From: Trichuris trichiura
Lineage: Eukaryota > Nematoda > Enoplea > Trichinellida > Trichuridae
DNA length: 64,000 nt
Direction of reading: 5' to 3'
NCBI GenBank assembly: GCA_037903355.1
Contig: JBAJFE010000026.1
Location: 6,448,001-6,512,000, forward strand
Shown here: positions 34,940 to 57,386 of the stretch, one piece after another
How the letters are laid out: each line of letters starts with the position of its first letter
Numbering within the stretch: position 1 is the first letter of the stretch
Notes under the pieces: generated by a model
Told to the model about the DNA's origin: nothing
Databases searched by the model: none
The model's input: the letters and a program-made list of their open reading frames with translations, nothing else
Translations under genes and position numbers: made by a program

Positions 34940-37743
34940 ATGTCACCATATTCCCGTTGCCTTCGTGTCATTACGATCGTTGTACTTTTAAGAGCAAATC
35001 TATCACCGTCCAATGACTTGGCAACAGCGTCCGACCCTGAAGGCGTTTGTTCCTTGGCGGTATGTGCTTTTCTAGCCGCTACGTTGCATACATAAACTGA
35101 TAAATTTCATTTAGGAACACTTACACTTTTTGCACCTCTTTTTTCCAGTCGATTCGACAGCCGACGTCGGCAAATGCCCTTCCGACAAGTAAACGTTTTT
35201 ATTTATGCAAATTTTAAAAAAACGGAAGAAGATATTTTCGCAACTATTTAGGCAAAAGGAAGCGGAGCTTCCGATTGTTGAATCGCAAAAGGAAACTTTG
35301 GAATTGACCGACGACGAGCCGTTGCAATCCTTTGACGAATGGACTCGCAGAAAGCTCGAAGAGCAGAGACCCGTTGCTACAGTCGCCGATACGCTTGTCA
35401 ATGGCAACGGAGCGCCGGCTGCCGCGGCACCCATTGCGGCGCGAAATTACGCCAGCAAAGATTGCGGAGCCAGAATAGTAATGGCCAATGCCGAAGCGCG
35501 GAAGCCGTCAGCATTGTTAAATGGTAAAAGGAAGGCTTTCTCACACTCTTTTTCCGCTTATGCCATTTTCGTGTTGATTGTTGTAGATAAAGATAATGAT
35601 GAGTATATGTTGAATCCGTGCAAGACGGACGGGCCAAAATGGTTTATTATTGAGCTTTGCGAGACGGTTCAAATAAGCTGCGTTGAGATGGCCAACTTTG
35701 AGCTCTTCTCGTCAAGCCCAAAAGAGTTTCGTTTGTTGACTAGCGAACGATTTCCTTCCAGCGAATGGCATCTGCTTGGCGAGTGGACCGCCGCCGATTC
35801 TCGCCAGATACAACGTTACATGATCGCTAGTAAGCTTTATGCAAAATATATAAAGGTAATCAATGCTTCGTCGTCGTCTTGCAAAGGTTTGCTTGAAAAT
35901 ATCCCTTCATTTATAGGTTGAACTGCTGAGCCATTACGGCTCGGAACATTTTTGTCCTTTAAGCTTAGTACGCGTACTGGGTATATCGATGGTGGAAGAA
36001 TACGAGGCTGAAGCAATGAAGCACGAAAGTTTTGCATCTCCAATTGGAGAGCAGTCGGGCGCCACGTTAAGCAACTCGGACGAGCAGAAATCCAGCGCGA
36101 AAGGTTATTTGTTAAATACGGCTCGATACGCCGTAAAAAGTATCGCCGAATCTGTGCTCAAAAAAGCCAGCTTCGTTTTCAAAGTTGTTAAGACAACAAC
36201 CGAACAGCAGCAAAGGTATGCAGCCAATGGTAGCGCCACCTTCGCTCATCCTTCCACCAATGGCGACGCTGTTTCGTCGTCTTCCTATTGGTCCTGCTTG
36301 TTGTCGCCAAAGAATCAATCAAAGCGGTTCACCTCCCGCCATTGCTATTTCACGCAATTGATGGAAAACAGGTTCGTAACGCCAGCGGGTTCGTCCATAG
36401 CTTTGGACAGCGTCAACAGCGGACGTTCTTCCACCGCGGATACGTCTTCTTTCGCCGGCAAGCGACGCTTTGCCAAATGTGGCAATACTTCCTTGCATGG
36501 TCATTGCTCAAGCGAAAAAAACGAACTGCAAAAGCATTTGACCATGAACAACGAACAGCCAAAGTGGTGTCCGCTGAAAGGCAACCTAACGCGTAGCAAA
36601 TTCAAAAGGAGAAGACTTATTCCAACAGTTGGATACCCGCAACGTTTGAATTCGTCTAACGACGCAAGTTTCAATGCGAAAAAGGGCACCATAAGCAGCA
36701 ATGGTGGGGCCACCGTCGCGTCGGCGTCCTCTCTGCATCTTTTGCCCGGTTCGACCACGAGCGCCAAAGAGTCGGTCTTTATTCGTTTGAACAATCGTAT
36801 CAAAAAGCTGGAAATCAACGTCAGCCTTAGCAGTCAGTATTTGAGCGAATTGAGTCGTACATACAAGCGTCAAATGGAGGAAATGCAGAAGAATTGGAAA
36901 AGAACGTTGAGCTTAGTGGCCGAAACGAAACGACATCTTTTGTCCATGATTGAAGTGCATAATGATTTGCTCCATTCGCTTACGTCTCGAGTCGACGAAG
37001 TATCAAGCATGGTTACGACAGCGGAAAAGATATCCGTCCCTCTGCCAGACAAGGTTTGCCCGATTCGGATCATTTTAAAAACTGATACTAATTGTTTTTT
37101 GCAGTGGTGGCAATGGCATCCAGGTTTGCTCTTTATGGAATTTTGCTTGGTGAGCTGTATAGTTTTGTTCACGGTGCTTGGTTCAAAATCGACATCTCGC
37201 CTCCGGCGGTCCGACGTAGCGAAGGTTGTTATGGACATATTGATGTCCGAAATGTCCGTACTGACACAACCTTCGTACTTGCAAAATTCGGACGAAGTTA
37301 GACGTGTCGATGTGCGCCCTTCACCGTCGTCCGTCGCGTCCAACAAAAGCTCTCGCGCTTTAACGAATGTAAATGGCGAATGGAAGGTTTTTCTTTTGCT
37401 AAGGTCGTCCCGAACGTTGCGAAGGACGGACGCTTCAATGCGGAAAGCTTCGGAACCGCAAAGGCTGCGATGCTTTAGCGGGCAAAAACGAAATGCGAAT
37501 TCCTTAGCGGACCCCAAAGATTCGCCGTCCTCGACTTCCAAAGTTTGCTGTCGCTCCTGTCCGGGCGTTCTGTTTTCCAGCGTCCCTCGCACACCCCCAA
37601 AAAATGAAATAAGCAAATGGATTGAGCACCCGGCAATGCGAGCACCCTTAAAGAAGGGTTACGACAGGGAAACACCAATATCGCCCGGTTTCCTTTGCCA
37701 TACGAAAGCAACCAATAGGCCTTCACCGTCGCCGCGCGGTTGA
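34940..37743 (+). CDS. SUCO: SUCO/Slp1-type SUN-domain protein, complete 6-exon gene
   Basis: Family members are ER membrane proteins with a luminal SUN domain, linked to folding or stability of membrane and secreted proteins. Exons: 34940-35059, 35115-35188, 35252-35523, 35587-35855, 35917-37053, 37105-37743; phases agree, 836 aa. Residues 1-22 (RVITIVVLLRA) look like a signal peptide. The SUN domain (about 120-270) runs [78 protein letters not shown]. A Ser-rich region follows, then the coiled-coil block ESVFIRLNNRIKKLEINVSLSSQYLSELSRTYKRQMEEMQ (~575-615), which is diagnostic of SUCO. A single TM (GLLFMEFCLVSCIVLFTVLG) precedes a basic tail of about 190 aa. Exon 2 is supported only by phase. 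The last intron (51 nt) is open and a multiple of three. Confidence 0.92.
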
Positions 37744-37989
37744 ACAAGGCGCTAAGCTCCTTTTCTCTTTTTACCCGCCATAATATTCGTTGAAAGACAG
37801 TGATTCCTTTTTAGATGTTCACTAGACTTAGATATGTTTCCTATATGCACATGCCATGCAGTAAGTAACTTTTCTCATTTTGTGCACGATGCTGATATAT
37901 TAACACTACGTCCACGCACGATGATAACGGCATAAGCGGAGTATTAAAAGTCTCGTCTTGTCTTATCAGTGCATCTAGTCTCTTTATGG

Positions 37990-38335
37990 ATATTTTCGGG
38001 AATTTTATTTTTCTTTTTTTCTTTCCCCATAAGGGTGTTTATTAAAGCGTTTCTTGCAAAACGTTTTTACAGTTTTCATCCAGTTTTTGAAATAAGTTTC
38101 AGAGCTTTAGGGCCACTCCGGGACTCGTCGTCAGCGCTGTCTGTACAGCCGGTCGGGTCGGTCTTCCTGGCTACAAGCGGACAGGCGGCGCACATTTCGC
38201 TGATGACGGGTTCCGGAGTGACCCCGAAGCTCTGAAACTTAACGTTTATGCAATGAACGTTATTTCAAAAACCTGGTTGAAAACAGCAAAAACATTTTTG
38301 CAAGATACGTTTAAAAAACACCTGTTATGAATAAA
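37990..38335. mobile_element. Inverted hammerhead-motif repeats downstream of SUCO
   Basis: Left half (minus motif 38134-38104, CTGACGA...TAAAGC, worn) and right half (plus motif 38200-38230, CTGATGA-C-GGGT-loop-ACCC-CGAAGC) face each other. Outer ends cataagggtgttt and aaacacctgttatg are near-complements. Both halves share TCTGAAAC and the downstream AT-rich block with the copy at 34078-34262. Confidence 0.65.
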
Positions 38336-39083
38336 AAAGAAAAACAAAACCAAAGTGCTAGCGAGCACGAAAAGAAAAAAAGGACAACGAAAGGCCCAGT
38401 TTCTTGCCAGCTCAGACATAAATTTTTAATAAAAGTAAATTTTCATGAAACTGACAAAGGGATGGCACGTTGCGGAGCAGTTATTTATAAAAGAATAACA
38501 GACGTTTCATGATCAGATTTGAAAACACTGACAAATAAGCAGCCTAAATTGTTGAAAATCTATTCATTTGAGTTCTTATAAAATAAATCCAGATCCTCCG
38601 CTAAGCGTTTTGTAACTGTCTCTATGAAGGGAATGCTGAAATAACTGTGAGCCCAAGTTCGGTGTAATCTGCAAAACTGAAATTAGAACTTTGCTACAAA
38701 CCGAAGGAAGCTAGTTTTGCAAGCGTTGGTGCATACAGAAAAGCTTTCATTCAAATATCTGAGCCGACTTTTACTGTATGCATTAGTAGCTTTGATATTC
38801 CATCAAGTGTGCTTTTACATGCGAAACAATTGAACGTATATGTACCTCGTTACGTAAATTTTTATTAGCAAACAAAAAATGAAAAATTTTTTTCAGAAGA
38901 CTGCATTAGAAAATTTGTTAGCGCTTAGAAAATAAAATAAATTCAGCACTGCAGCACTTTTCCGACCTAAGTAATTCGACCTGTTAGCCATAATGTCGTG
39001 GTGCAGAGGATTACTATTATTGCTCTATTTATTACTAAAACAAACTAAAACCGCTGCGAATGCGTCTCGTATTTCATTATGTT
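38336..39083. other. Intergenic
   Basis: About 750 nt, AT-rich. ORF 38327-38512 is low-complexity and Lys-rich; not considered a gene. Confidence 0.45.
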
Positions 39084-39095
39084 AGATCTATTTAT

Positions 39096-39349
39096 TAGTG
39101 TATGGTCTTCTACGGCTTTTCCCGTTTATCTGTTGTGCTTGTATCTGTAAATTAGACGAAACAGCTGCTCTACCAACGGATGGATGAGCCGTTATTAAGA
39201 AAAATTGTACAATTTGAAAAGCCGTGGATAAATTGTACAATTTTTCTTAATAACGGCTCATCCATCCGTTGGTAGAGCAGCTGTTTCGTCTAATTTACAG
39301 ATACAAGCACAACAGATAAACGGGAAAAGCCGTAGAAGACCATACACTA
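39096..39349. mobile_element. Foldback element 2 (120-bp inverted arms)
   Basis: Arms 39096-39215 and 39230-39349 are perfect reverse complements around a 14-nt loop. Each arm holds GTATCTGTAA and CTACCAACGGATGGATGAGC (left copy 39170-39189), shared with element 1. The right junction continues actatgaaa, the same terminal motif as element 1. AGATCTATTTATT at 39084-39096 and 39386-39398 may be a target duplication. No ORF. Confidence 0.88.
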
Positions 39350-39398
39350 TGAAATCCCATCCCGTTACGAAGCACCCAGTGTTCAAGATCTATTTATT

Positions 39399-42300
39399 TT
39401 TTCAAAAAAACGTTATGCTTTTGGTATACGTTTATTCTTGCCTTCAGCGTCTTAGCTAAAGGGCTACATGGGTTTAACGTAACTCAGGCGTCTGAATATG
39501 AAAACCTGTTTCCATTATGAAATAACCTATAATTGGTCGTGTAAATACGTCATTAACGATAACAGTAGTACTACAGCTCCTGTATTACATTAAGAGTTTT
39601 AGTCTGCCCTGACTTCGAACCTGCACATAGCCCAAATGATCTGCATGTCACATACAGTTGAACATTTCCTCGTAACGCAGAGACAGATCTCAGCTGTAAA
39701 ACATAAGGTCAGGTGTGTGCTGAACGAAAAGAGCATTTATTCTTAGATATAGAGAAACCAATGTAATGTTAAGCTTTCCAGGAAGGGCGTTGTACAGGCA
39801 TTTAAATTCTTGAAAGTTATGCGTGACAGACCATTTGGTTAAAAACACTGTAGTATCACAAACTTTGTCCTATCAGTTTGATAGCTACTTTTTTGAATGT
39901 TGAAGTTTTCCCTGGAACTATATAGTTCATTCAGAAATTGGAGATCTACTACTGTCCGTTATCAACTAGGCTGCAAGACAGCCTTTGTAATCCTTTAATT
40001 CCTATGCCACCAACGTTATATGATCTGACTAATGCCAAAAAGACAGCAGTTTCAGGCGGTATCTGCTCACTAATTTAAGTTGCTTTTTGTAGGGCATAAA
40101 GAAGGGGGTCAAACGCTGAGACTGATTTGCCAAAGCAGCATGCGAGAACAACTGACCGCTTAATTTAAAACAGATTTCCATTTATGGTATTTGCATGTCA
40201 CGGTAAAAACGTATATTTATTCATTCGAATGAAAATTCATTGGCCTCGTAACGTAGAGGTTCAAATGTTTTATTAAAGAAATACAATTCCTACCCTCCGT
40301 CCGTGCTAGCTTTTTGTCTTAACTGCTCCTAGCGGCTACGCGGTTTGCGCTTAGGAACTTGACCGCAAACTATAAACAGTATTTCTATCTATTTCAACAC
40401 AGCAGGGCAGCATTTGTTGACAACTTCACAGCATTGCAGGAAAATGATTTACTTGGGAACGAAATTTAAAACAATTGCATAAAATCATTACGAACACAAA
40501 AACATCGAGAAATGCTCTAGTATGAATGCAACCCTTAGAGTCGCCGCTGCCTTTGTGCGGAGCTCCTTTCGTAAGTTCCAGTATGGTAACGCCATATCAT
40601 AGCGCACAGCTTCAGAAGGTTCTGATTACGCTACTGATAGGTAGAACATCAGCAAAGTCATAAGTCATCCATAAAAGCAAGAAATAAGACCTGTAGTAAC
40701 GCAGGTAGGTCCCCTTTGTAGTCGGAACGGTATCTGTAATTTTGTTACCACGGTTTAATTTGTATAATATGAAAACTCAATAGCACTTGAGTTGCGTGGC
40801 TACGCGCTTTAAAAATAACCTATTCCTTTAATTTCCTCTCACTGTTTTGCAAAAGAAGCTTACTCCGTTGCCCTGCTTAACAACTTACAAGCAGTATGCA
40901 GGAGAAAATTTCTTTGACTTATTTTCGACAGTAAGTACTAGTAAAAGAAATCGCATGCGCACTGACGCTCCTGCAATGCAGATGCAATCATTGGCTTAAC
41001 AGGACAGCAGATAGCGGCGAATGACCTCAAACTAATCATGTACCTATCCTTTTTGGCCAGCAAAACTAGAACGAAGAAGAAATCGTTCTGTTTGATCGGA
41101 TGATTACGCGTGAAATGGTTCAAACTGTTGTCAGAAGGAGAGAGGTTACTGAAAGTTCTAAAGCAGTTTCTAGTCTGGAAACTTCGTGACTTATTCATTC
41201 TTCCATTGTCTGATTTAATGGTTTTTGGCCAGTCATGCACGCAACTGCCCAAGGGCACTTCGACGGGTTGCATTGATAAAGTGCAAACTTGTCACCACGA
41301 ACAGATCGTATGGCAAATTCATAACCACGAGATTTGAGAAATGGTCCTTCACACTTTTCCATTTCTTTATGAGAAACGGATTATTTCCGCTAACTCACTC
41401 ATTACTAGCTAACTAGTATGATTGTTCAGAAGTCAATTATTTATGGTATTAATAATATTAATGCAGGATGGAATAATCACTAGGCATTTAAGCATCTCCA
41501 AAATGGTCTTCTTCAGCCGAAAGTTGGCACTACTTCTGATTAATTGAAGAAGTAAGTCTATACGAATGGTGGGGTGGTTAGATGTCAACAAAATTTGAGA
41601 ATTCATCAATAAAGTTTAAATAAATTGACACTGGACTGAAGAACTTCAAACGTACACTTAAAGTGCTATCCTATCGGTAATATCCATCCTATCTTGACAA
41701 GCACGTACGTGTCTTTGCAAGAATGTCCCAGTTAAGTTCATTGTTCAGGCAAATAAAAACTAAGCAGACGAAGATGAGTACGCAACGCAACCTGAAACTT
41801 TTTTCTCGTCAGAGAACCTCCGTAAGCAGTACATCTGCCAGAAAATATTCCTGCTTGTCTGCAACTCAACTTTTCGCAATTATGTTATACTATTAATACT
41901 AGTGCCGCTGGCTTGCGCTCAATTCGAGTAAACGTAACGTCAAGCTGCCTGGGTAAGCATGCGAGCTTATCGCTATTGTTTCAATTTTTTCAGGTTCAGC
42001 GTGAAGGGCCTATCACAAAATCCGGGAAGACAAAAATCTGAAGTCACCAAACCTGGCTTTTTTCTCCTGCTGCTGCCTCGCGCCCCCAAATTTATGTTTA
42101 AAATGGAGCACAATTATGAGTGCATAGCCCTTACAAGTAAGTTTAGCCTTAGGCGGCACACATCATCTATGCGGAACTAGAGGGAATGATCACGTTTGGC
42201 GATTCAGGACTTCTATCCTTCGAGATTTCTAATCGTGCAACAGCATTAACTTTGGATACAAATTCGTAGTACTGGCAAAGGGTTACTACTTGCATTGGAG

Positions 42301-45300
42301 AAAATTTATTTCACAGACTGCTATTAGAAATAGCATGATTCCTTGTGAACTGATAGGTTTTACTTTTTCACGTTGCAGATGGCTACTACGAATATTCCCA
42401 GGCATATCAACGGCATTATTGCGCCTGTCCTTTCCATTCCACTTGTTTTCGTTGAAAATCCCACCTGGATTTCAGTGATTGCTTATTTTTTCACTACTAC
42501 ATGGCACTTTAAGGCTTAGAGGTAGTAACCAACTCTTGCGTAACCCCTAATTACTACCCGAACCATTAGTGAATTAGCAAATTCGCTAAAGCAACCAAAT
42601 TGATGATAATCGACCTACGGTAGATTGCTGACTTACACAGTGTTGTTGTGGAGTAGTTGGGATTACGACAATTACGGGTAAGCAAAGCTTCTGCCTAAAT
42701 GCACATGGATGTAATGAACTTCGTCATGTATCTATATTCATTGAACGGATACACAGGAAACCTAAGGAGCATCAAGCTTCCGTGTTCTCATTCGCTATTT
42801 TCAGTCACACATTAATGTAAGAACGAAAAGCTGCCAAAAAACATTTTCGATGCGATTAAGCGCTACTTTAGTGATATTATTAATAAAAGAAGCAGCGCAG
42901 TGACTTAAAAGGTGAACTGCACTGTGCAGACGGTTTCATCATTGTTAATGTTAAATCTGCGCGTAGAAAGCTAGTTCACATGACATAACAAATGATCGTC
43001 GATAGAAAGAAGAAGAAAAACGGATGTGATATGAAAACTGTTTAACAAAAAACGAAACAACTTAAAAACATTTTACCGTTTCGGTACTCAATTAAGACTA
43101 CAAAAAAAATGAAAAATAAAAGTCCTAATATTGCGTCCTCTCATGCAAAACTGTTTCAGCATACTATACGGCAGAAGATTATCTGGTAAATTGTTGCTAA
43201 ATTAAAAGAGTAAACTGGGATTACGGAACTGTATGCGGTGACGTATGACGCAACGTTAGTTCCGGGAAACTGTTCAACAGTTCATGTGAACACAACGATA
43301 GAGAAGCTAGGTAGAAATTGGCAGCTTATTGGAGCGAACTTTATAACGAACATATAAACATATGAAGGAAGCGAGGAGAATTTTTAAAATTTACCAGCTT
43401 TGTTGTTAAGCCATGAATTATTATGTTCATCCGCAGTAATAATAAATGGGCAGAAAAAATGGTTCACTGTTGATGCCTACTGCTCAACAACCAGTCTGAA
43501 CGAACGTGTTAATGCATCAGATCGAAAGAAAATAATCGTTCGTTCCATAATGAAAAAGGCCATTTGTAGCATAACAAACATGAAAGGGTCGCACACTACA
43601 GCCATTTACCAATTATGGTAACGAAAGTAATACTTTGGGTAGAAAAGGATGGGTTGCTCGATATCGTCTTTGCGCAAGAAAGCGTTACTTGTAAAAGAGC
43701 GAAACAAAGAAGCTTTTGAAGCGCTCATACTTGTGGAATCGTAACAGCGGAGTACTATTTTTTTTCAACTATCTGATCGACAGCATCTACTGGGCAAAAA
43801 AGCTCGATCTTCGAAGAGCAAACTTTCTTTTTCCTTAGAGAAGTCAAAGGCTTCAGAAATGTTGTACTCGCCATATGCAATACAGGTTTTTACTTTGCTC
43901 AGAGGACAACCCATGCAGTAGCAGCAGAATAAAATTTGAACACCTCATAGATTCAAGCATACTTGCGTTTAGTTGAAGTGCATAGCAAAAGTGAATCTGA
44001 AGAAGAATATATACAGTGGAGTTCCAGATTGACTTTTTAAAGCTGTTTTAAATTAGCTTGTCGAATTGTGGCATAGAAATATGTTTACGAAAACTTCATT
44101 TCAGTTGTAAAACAGAATTCGCAACGGAAATCATTTAGTTCTGGGCAAACTAGGTTGAAGTATTTATTGGAACGAAGCTGCTCAGCTTTAGCTGTCGAAA
44201 CATTAACAGGTACCATAGAAATCAGTCTTTGTCAAGCGGAACGTAAAACGCTCAGCCATTGTTTTCAGTTTATCTGTAAGCATCCTTATTAACTTCGAGG
44301 GTCATTAATTCTTATTAAATCTTTTTTTCACGTTTTCGGCAGCCCATTCGTAAAACTTACTTTTCAATATATTGTAGCAATGCTTCCATGTTACCCTGCT
44401 TTTTGAATGACTCATCTGGAGACAATGCAAGGAAAAGTAGATGGAACAATGGGCAACTAACGGCAGAAATGAGTACATTATGAACGGACTTAGGCGCCTG
44501 CTGTGAGGCATTTGGGTTACCGTAAGTTCCTTTCATAAGCCGGGACAAGTGTGCCATAACAAATCACGAAATTTGCTTCTTCGATCGTTCAGAATAAATG
44601 CGTTACCTGAGAAGCAATATAGCGGCAAATATTTATCTTCTCCTTGATTTTCTCCTTTTCGTACTATTCTCGCGTAGGAAAAACTTTGACTGGTTTTGTT
44701 TTTCAGCTAAGTGTCGAATTTTGCAATTGGACTTCAAAGATCATTGCTTGCTTCTAGAATCAGATACGATAAAGTGATTCACCAGCTTTTTACGCCATCG
44801 GGCCACTTAACTGACTTGTTGGCGTTCTTGCTATGAGCAGACCACAAAATTCAGGTCGCTCGTCGTGACAGGTTGATTACGACCGCTCATTCATTCTGAC
44901 AGCCGGAAGTCTCTGTCTTCGCAGCGTTTATGCAGTTTCATTGAATTAGCGCACTTGCAATAGTCTCACTGGCAATGAGTGCAGCTCTTTTTTTTATATC
45001 ATTCCGTCGTCGAGTGCGGGCCGCCAGACTAGATGTTGTCTTGCTCATACCACGCAACATAATAGGTGCGTTTGTAAGTTTCAGAATTTCGACATCGCTG
45101 AATGCCTGCAAGTTCGTATTTGCCCTCACTCCTCTACTCCGGTGAGCAGCTGCATTGACACCATAACTCCATGGCCAGCTTGTGCCAAAGCACTGTTTTG
45201 GTGAGTTTTTAAATTTTTAGCCATAAATGGTTTTAAGTTTTTAATAAAGTTGTGTACGGTTTTCAACTAATGAGTACTTTCATTCATTGATTCCTCTTAG

Positions 45301-46724
45301 TTTTGTGCCTGTCTCTATTTCGCTTGTTACAAGCCAATAGCCGGAAAGTCGAACGTATACTGAATGGAAATGTTGGTTCAATTATTGGAGCAAAGCGTAT
45401 GAACCAACGTTGCTTGCCCGTTGAATGAGCTGATGAATGAAACAGCTGTTAAGGAAATTTCTTTACGCCCACGCGTCGAGTGTATTCTTTATGATTCCCA
45501 ATTTGGAAAACCAATTTTATGCCTGCATACGGTCTCGTACGCTTTGCTTGAGAGCAAGTGTAAGTCTGTTATTCCTGTGAGGAATTTAATCTTTTTGACT
45601 TAACCAGGAACAAAAACGATTTTGGTGGCTTTATTTCACAGTTTCCTAGCTGAGTTCCAAATTTACCATGCTCTTCGCAAGTTTTCATTGCTGTAGGCGG
45701 TTGACCATTTCTTCTGCTCAAACGTGCATTGCTGCCCATTATTTAGTCATCGTTATCATTCAACTTTTGAAAGCTGTTATCGCAATGTTAACACATGTAT
45801 TAGAGTGTTTATAAGGGCACGACCAGTGAAGCTTCTAGTATGTTTCAAAGTCTGTCATCGCTATGTGACAATTAAATTTGTTCATGATAAGCCTTGGCTT
45901 AAGTGTAAATAGTGCTTCGTCAATGAGTAATGCTTCAACGATGTTTTAATCTCCTTTTTTACTGATTAAGTGTGCAGTCTTTACCTTTCTGCATAGTAGG
46001 TTTGTGTTGCTTGCTTCCAATTAATGAAATTATTCCTAAATAAAAGAGCATATGTATATTTTTAACAATTTCTAAAAATGTTCTTGGGATTCTGAAGAGT
46101 GCATTGAAGAAAACGGATTTTCAAGTTCGGAAATTGTAACAGTTCCAGTTCTCAACTACACAAAGTAACATGCTTCTGCTATATAACTTGTAACCAGATG
46201 ATTATAAACAAGCAAAATTTCTTCTGCAGCCGATGATGGAATGTATTAACTGTTATTCACTGTCTTACGTTGTTATGTTTCCTTGTTGAACTTGGCGATA
46301 AGTCTCCATTGAGCAGCCGAGCGTCCATTGGCTGGTCAAGCTTACAGTTTAAAGTTCCAGACTCAGCTACAGCCGACCGAACTGCTGCTGCTTAATTAAT
46401 ACCACGAATAACTGTAATCCGTTGAAGCAGAGAAGTTGCTTGAAAAGATAAAATGCTGCGTTTATCAAATGCCACTTCGTGCCAGAACCGTGAAATCGAT
46501 ATACGGTTGCAAATTACATTTCGATTTCTATTGCGCGCTGAAGGTCCAAGCCCGTATTTTTTTAAAGAAATGAGCAGCGAGACGGAAAACTGCGTTCGAT
46601 TGTAATCATAGCTCATTATGTCACGTGGCTGGAATAAACCTATTTTGAAACGATGTTGCGGAGGCTAGAAAGGCTTCGGAAAATGGCAACTTTTTTCTTC
46701 AATTGCCCAACATGTACTTTTTAG
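39399..46724. other. Intergenic, no recognised gene
   Basis: More than 7 kb between foldback element 2 and the first exon seen of ABCC gene B. Several ORFs of 60-110 codons have no domain signature. Minus ORFs at 45192-44938 and 44557-44357 read well but match nothing known to me. The first coding exon and promoter of ABCC gene B should lie near the right end. Confidence 0.45.
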
Positions 46725-56051
<9,327 letters not shown>

Positions 56052-56144
56052 TAGGTCGCATTGTTTTATCGTTATCGTGTGAGATGTGTACGTCCATAGT
56101 TTTGAAAATTGGGTGAGATGTCTTTCGTGCACTTTCTCCTTGTT

Positions 56145-56150
56145 AATAAA
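56145..56150 (+). terminator. Polyadenylation signal of ABCC gene B
   Basis: AATAAA 94 nt after the TGA stop (56049-56051), the only canonical hexamer close downstream. Position is typical of a short 3' UTR. Confidence 0.55.
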
Positions 56151-56752
56151 ATTGATAACCGTGTTTTTTCTGTGCAAGCACGACATTGTTCAGTTTTTGT
56201 TCGGTAGTACAAAAGCAGGAAACAAAATGACAAAAGATTTCCGCAGTTTTGTTTCTCGTCTGTACATTGCTAGCTATTTTCTCGTTTATTCAAGGCGCGT
56301 GCTACTCATTTTGGTGATACGCGTTCTCGTTGAAGTAACCCAGTCTTCAGAAAAATTTTTTTCAGATATGCTCAGGAGAGACGCAGCAAAACAACCACTT
56401 GTTGCCCTTAATGTTTAATATTGACGAATTGTTGCTGGCACTGATTCATTACGTATATTTGAAACTGTCCGAAGTCGGAATCAAGTTTATGCGCGTGTTC
56501 AATGCGCTGACAGGGTTCAGATTTCGAAATTACTCTTCTTAATCCATCCTATTTAATCTGTGCAATAAAGCAGCATAGTAATTTTTTATGAAATGACAAT
56601 GACTGTGTAGTAAGATCCTTGTCAATTTAGATAACTGTTCTCTTAGCTAATTGAACATGGTGTGAATGGTAATCGTTTTAATTTAGAACCCTCCATGTGC
56701 CTTGGCCCACTATCAAGGTATTCTCAGTCTCAATAGCTACCAGCTAGCCATA

Positions 56753-57386
56753 ATGCCGTTGCCTCTTTCAAGGAAGGCTGATCCAAAGTGGCGGAAAACT
56801 AAAGTGCAGAAAATGGTTAAGGTTAGTTGTCTTCTGATGCGTTGTTTTTGAGATGTCCCTTTTTTCAGTTATTTATTGTATCCATGAAAAGTAATTTTTA
56901 TGCATTTTCCAACTCTGTTGTGAAGCAAGTGGGAATTTAGAAGTACAGCCTATTTAAAGTCGGAACTTAGCTATACAGAAGAATTCTTGTAAGTTGACTA
57001 CCCAAGGGACTATAAATAAATTGGCTAATGTAGGAGGGGATAATGAACGTAAGAAACTAGACTTACTGCACCATGACGTGCATGTACACCTTTTTGCACA
57101 AGCTTTCCTGGAGAATTTCATGCGTAATCAAGATGCGGTACAATCATTCATACAGTCATACAAAGTCAATACATTTAATAGTCTTTCCTCGTGGTTTAAT
57201 CGTTCTTTCTGGAAAAAAAAGAGCCAATTTTGGTTTGCTTCTTGTCCTTATTCTAGAGTGCTAAAAGTGCTCTCAGCATTGGCTATACCACTGAGCATAT
57301 CTTGGCTTTTTCAACAGCGCATAGCTTCAACTGCATTATCAGTTATCAGGCATCTTCCTTCGGAGTATATATATATATATATATGA
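56753..57386 (+). CDS. Possible two-exon gene of unknown function
   Basis: Exon 56753-56821 starts ATG and reads MPLPLSRKADPKWRKTKVQKMVK, ending at donor AAG/gttagt in phase 0. After acceptor ctatacag, exon 56979-57386 stays open in the compatible phase for 135 codons and ends in an (AT)n run. The product would be about 158 aa, basic at the N-terminus, with one possible membrane segment (VLKVLSALAIPLSISWLF) near residue 125. I recognise no family. The end inside a microsatellite argues against the last residues. It lies about 700 nt downstream of ABCC gene B. Confidence 0.28.

Noticed and set aside
36870..37616. Minus ORF of 248 codons
   Set aside because: Antisense shadow of SUCO coding exons, which carry the diagnostic SUN-domain and coiled-coil motifs on the plus strand.
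44357..44557. Minus ORF ending at a good donor (GAAAA/gtaagt)
   Set aside because: No domain recognised and no downstream exon in phase found.
44938..45192. Minus-strand open stretch of 85 codons after an acceptor-like cag
   Set aside because: Reads smoothly but has no recognised family, no placed upstream exon and a length common by chance in this window.
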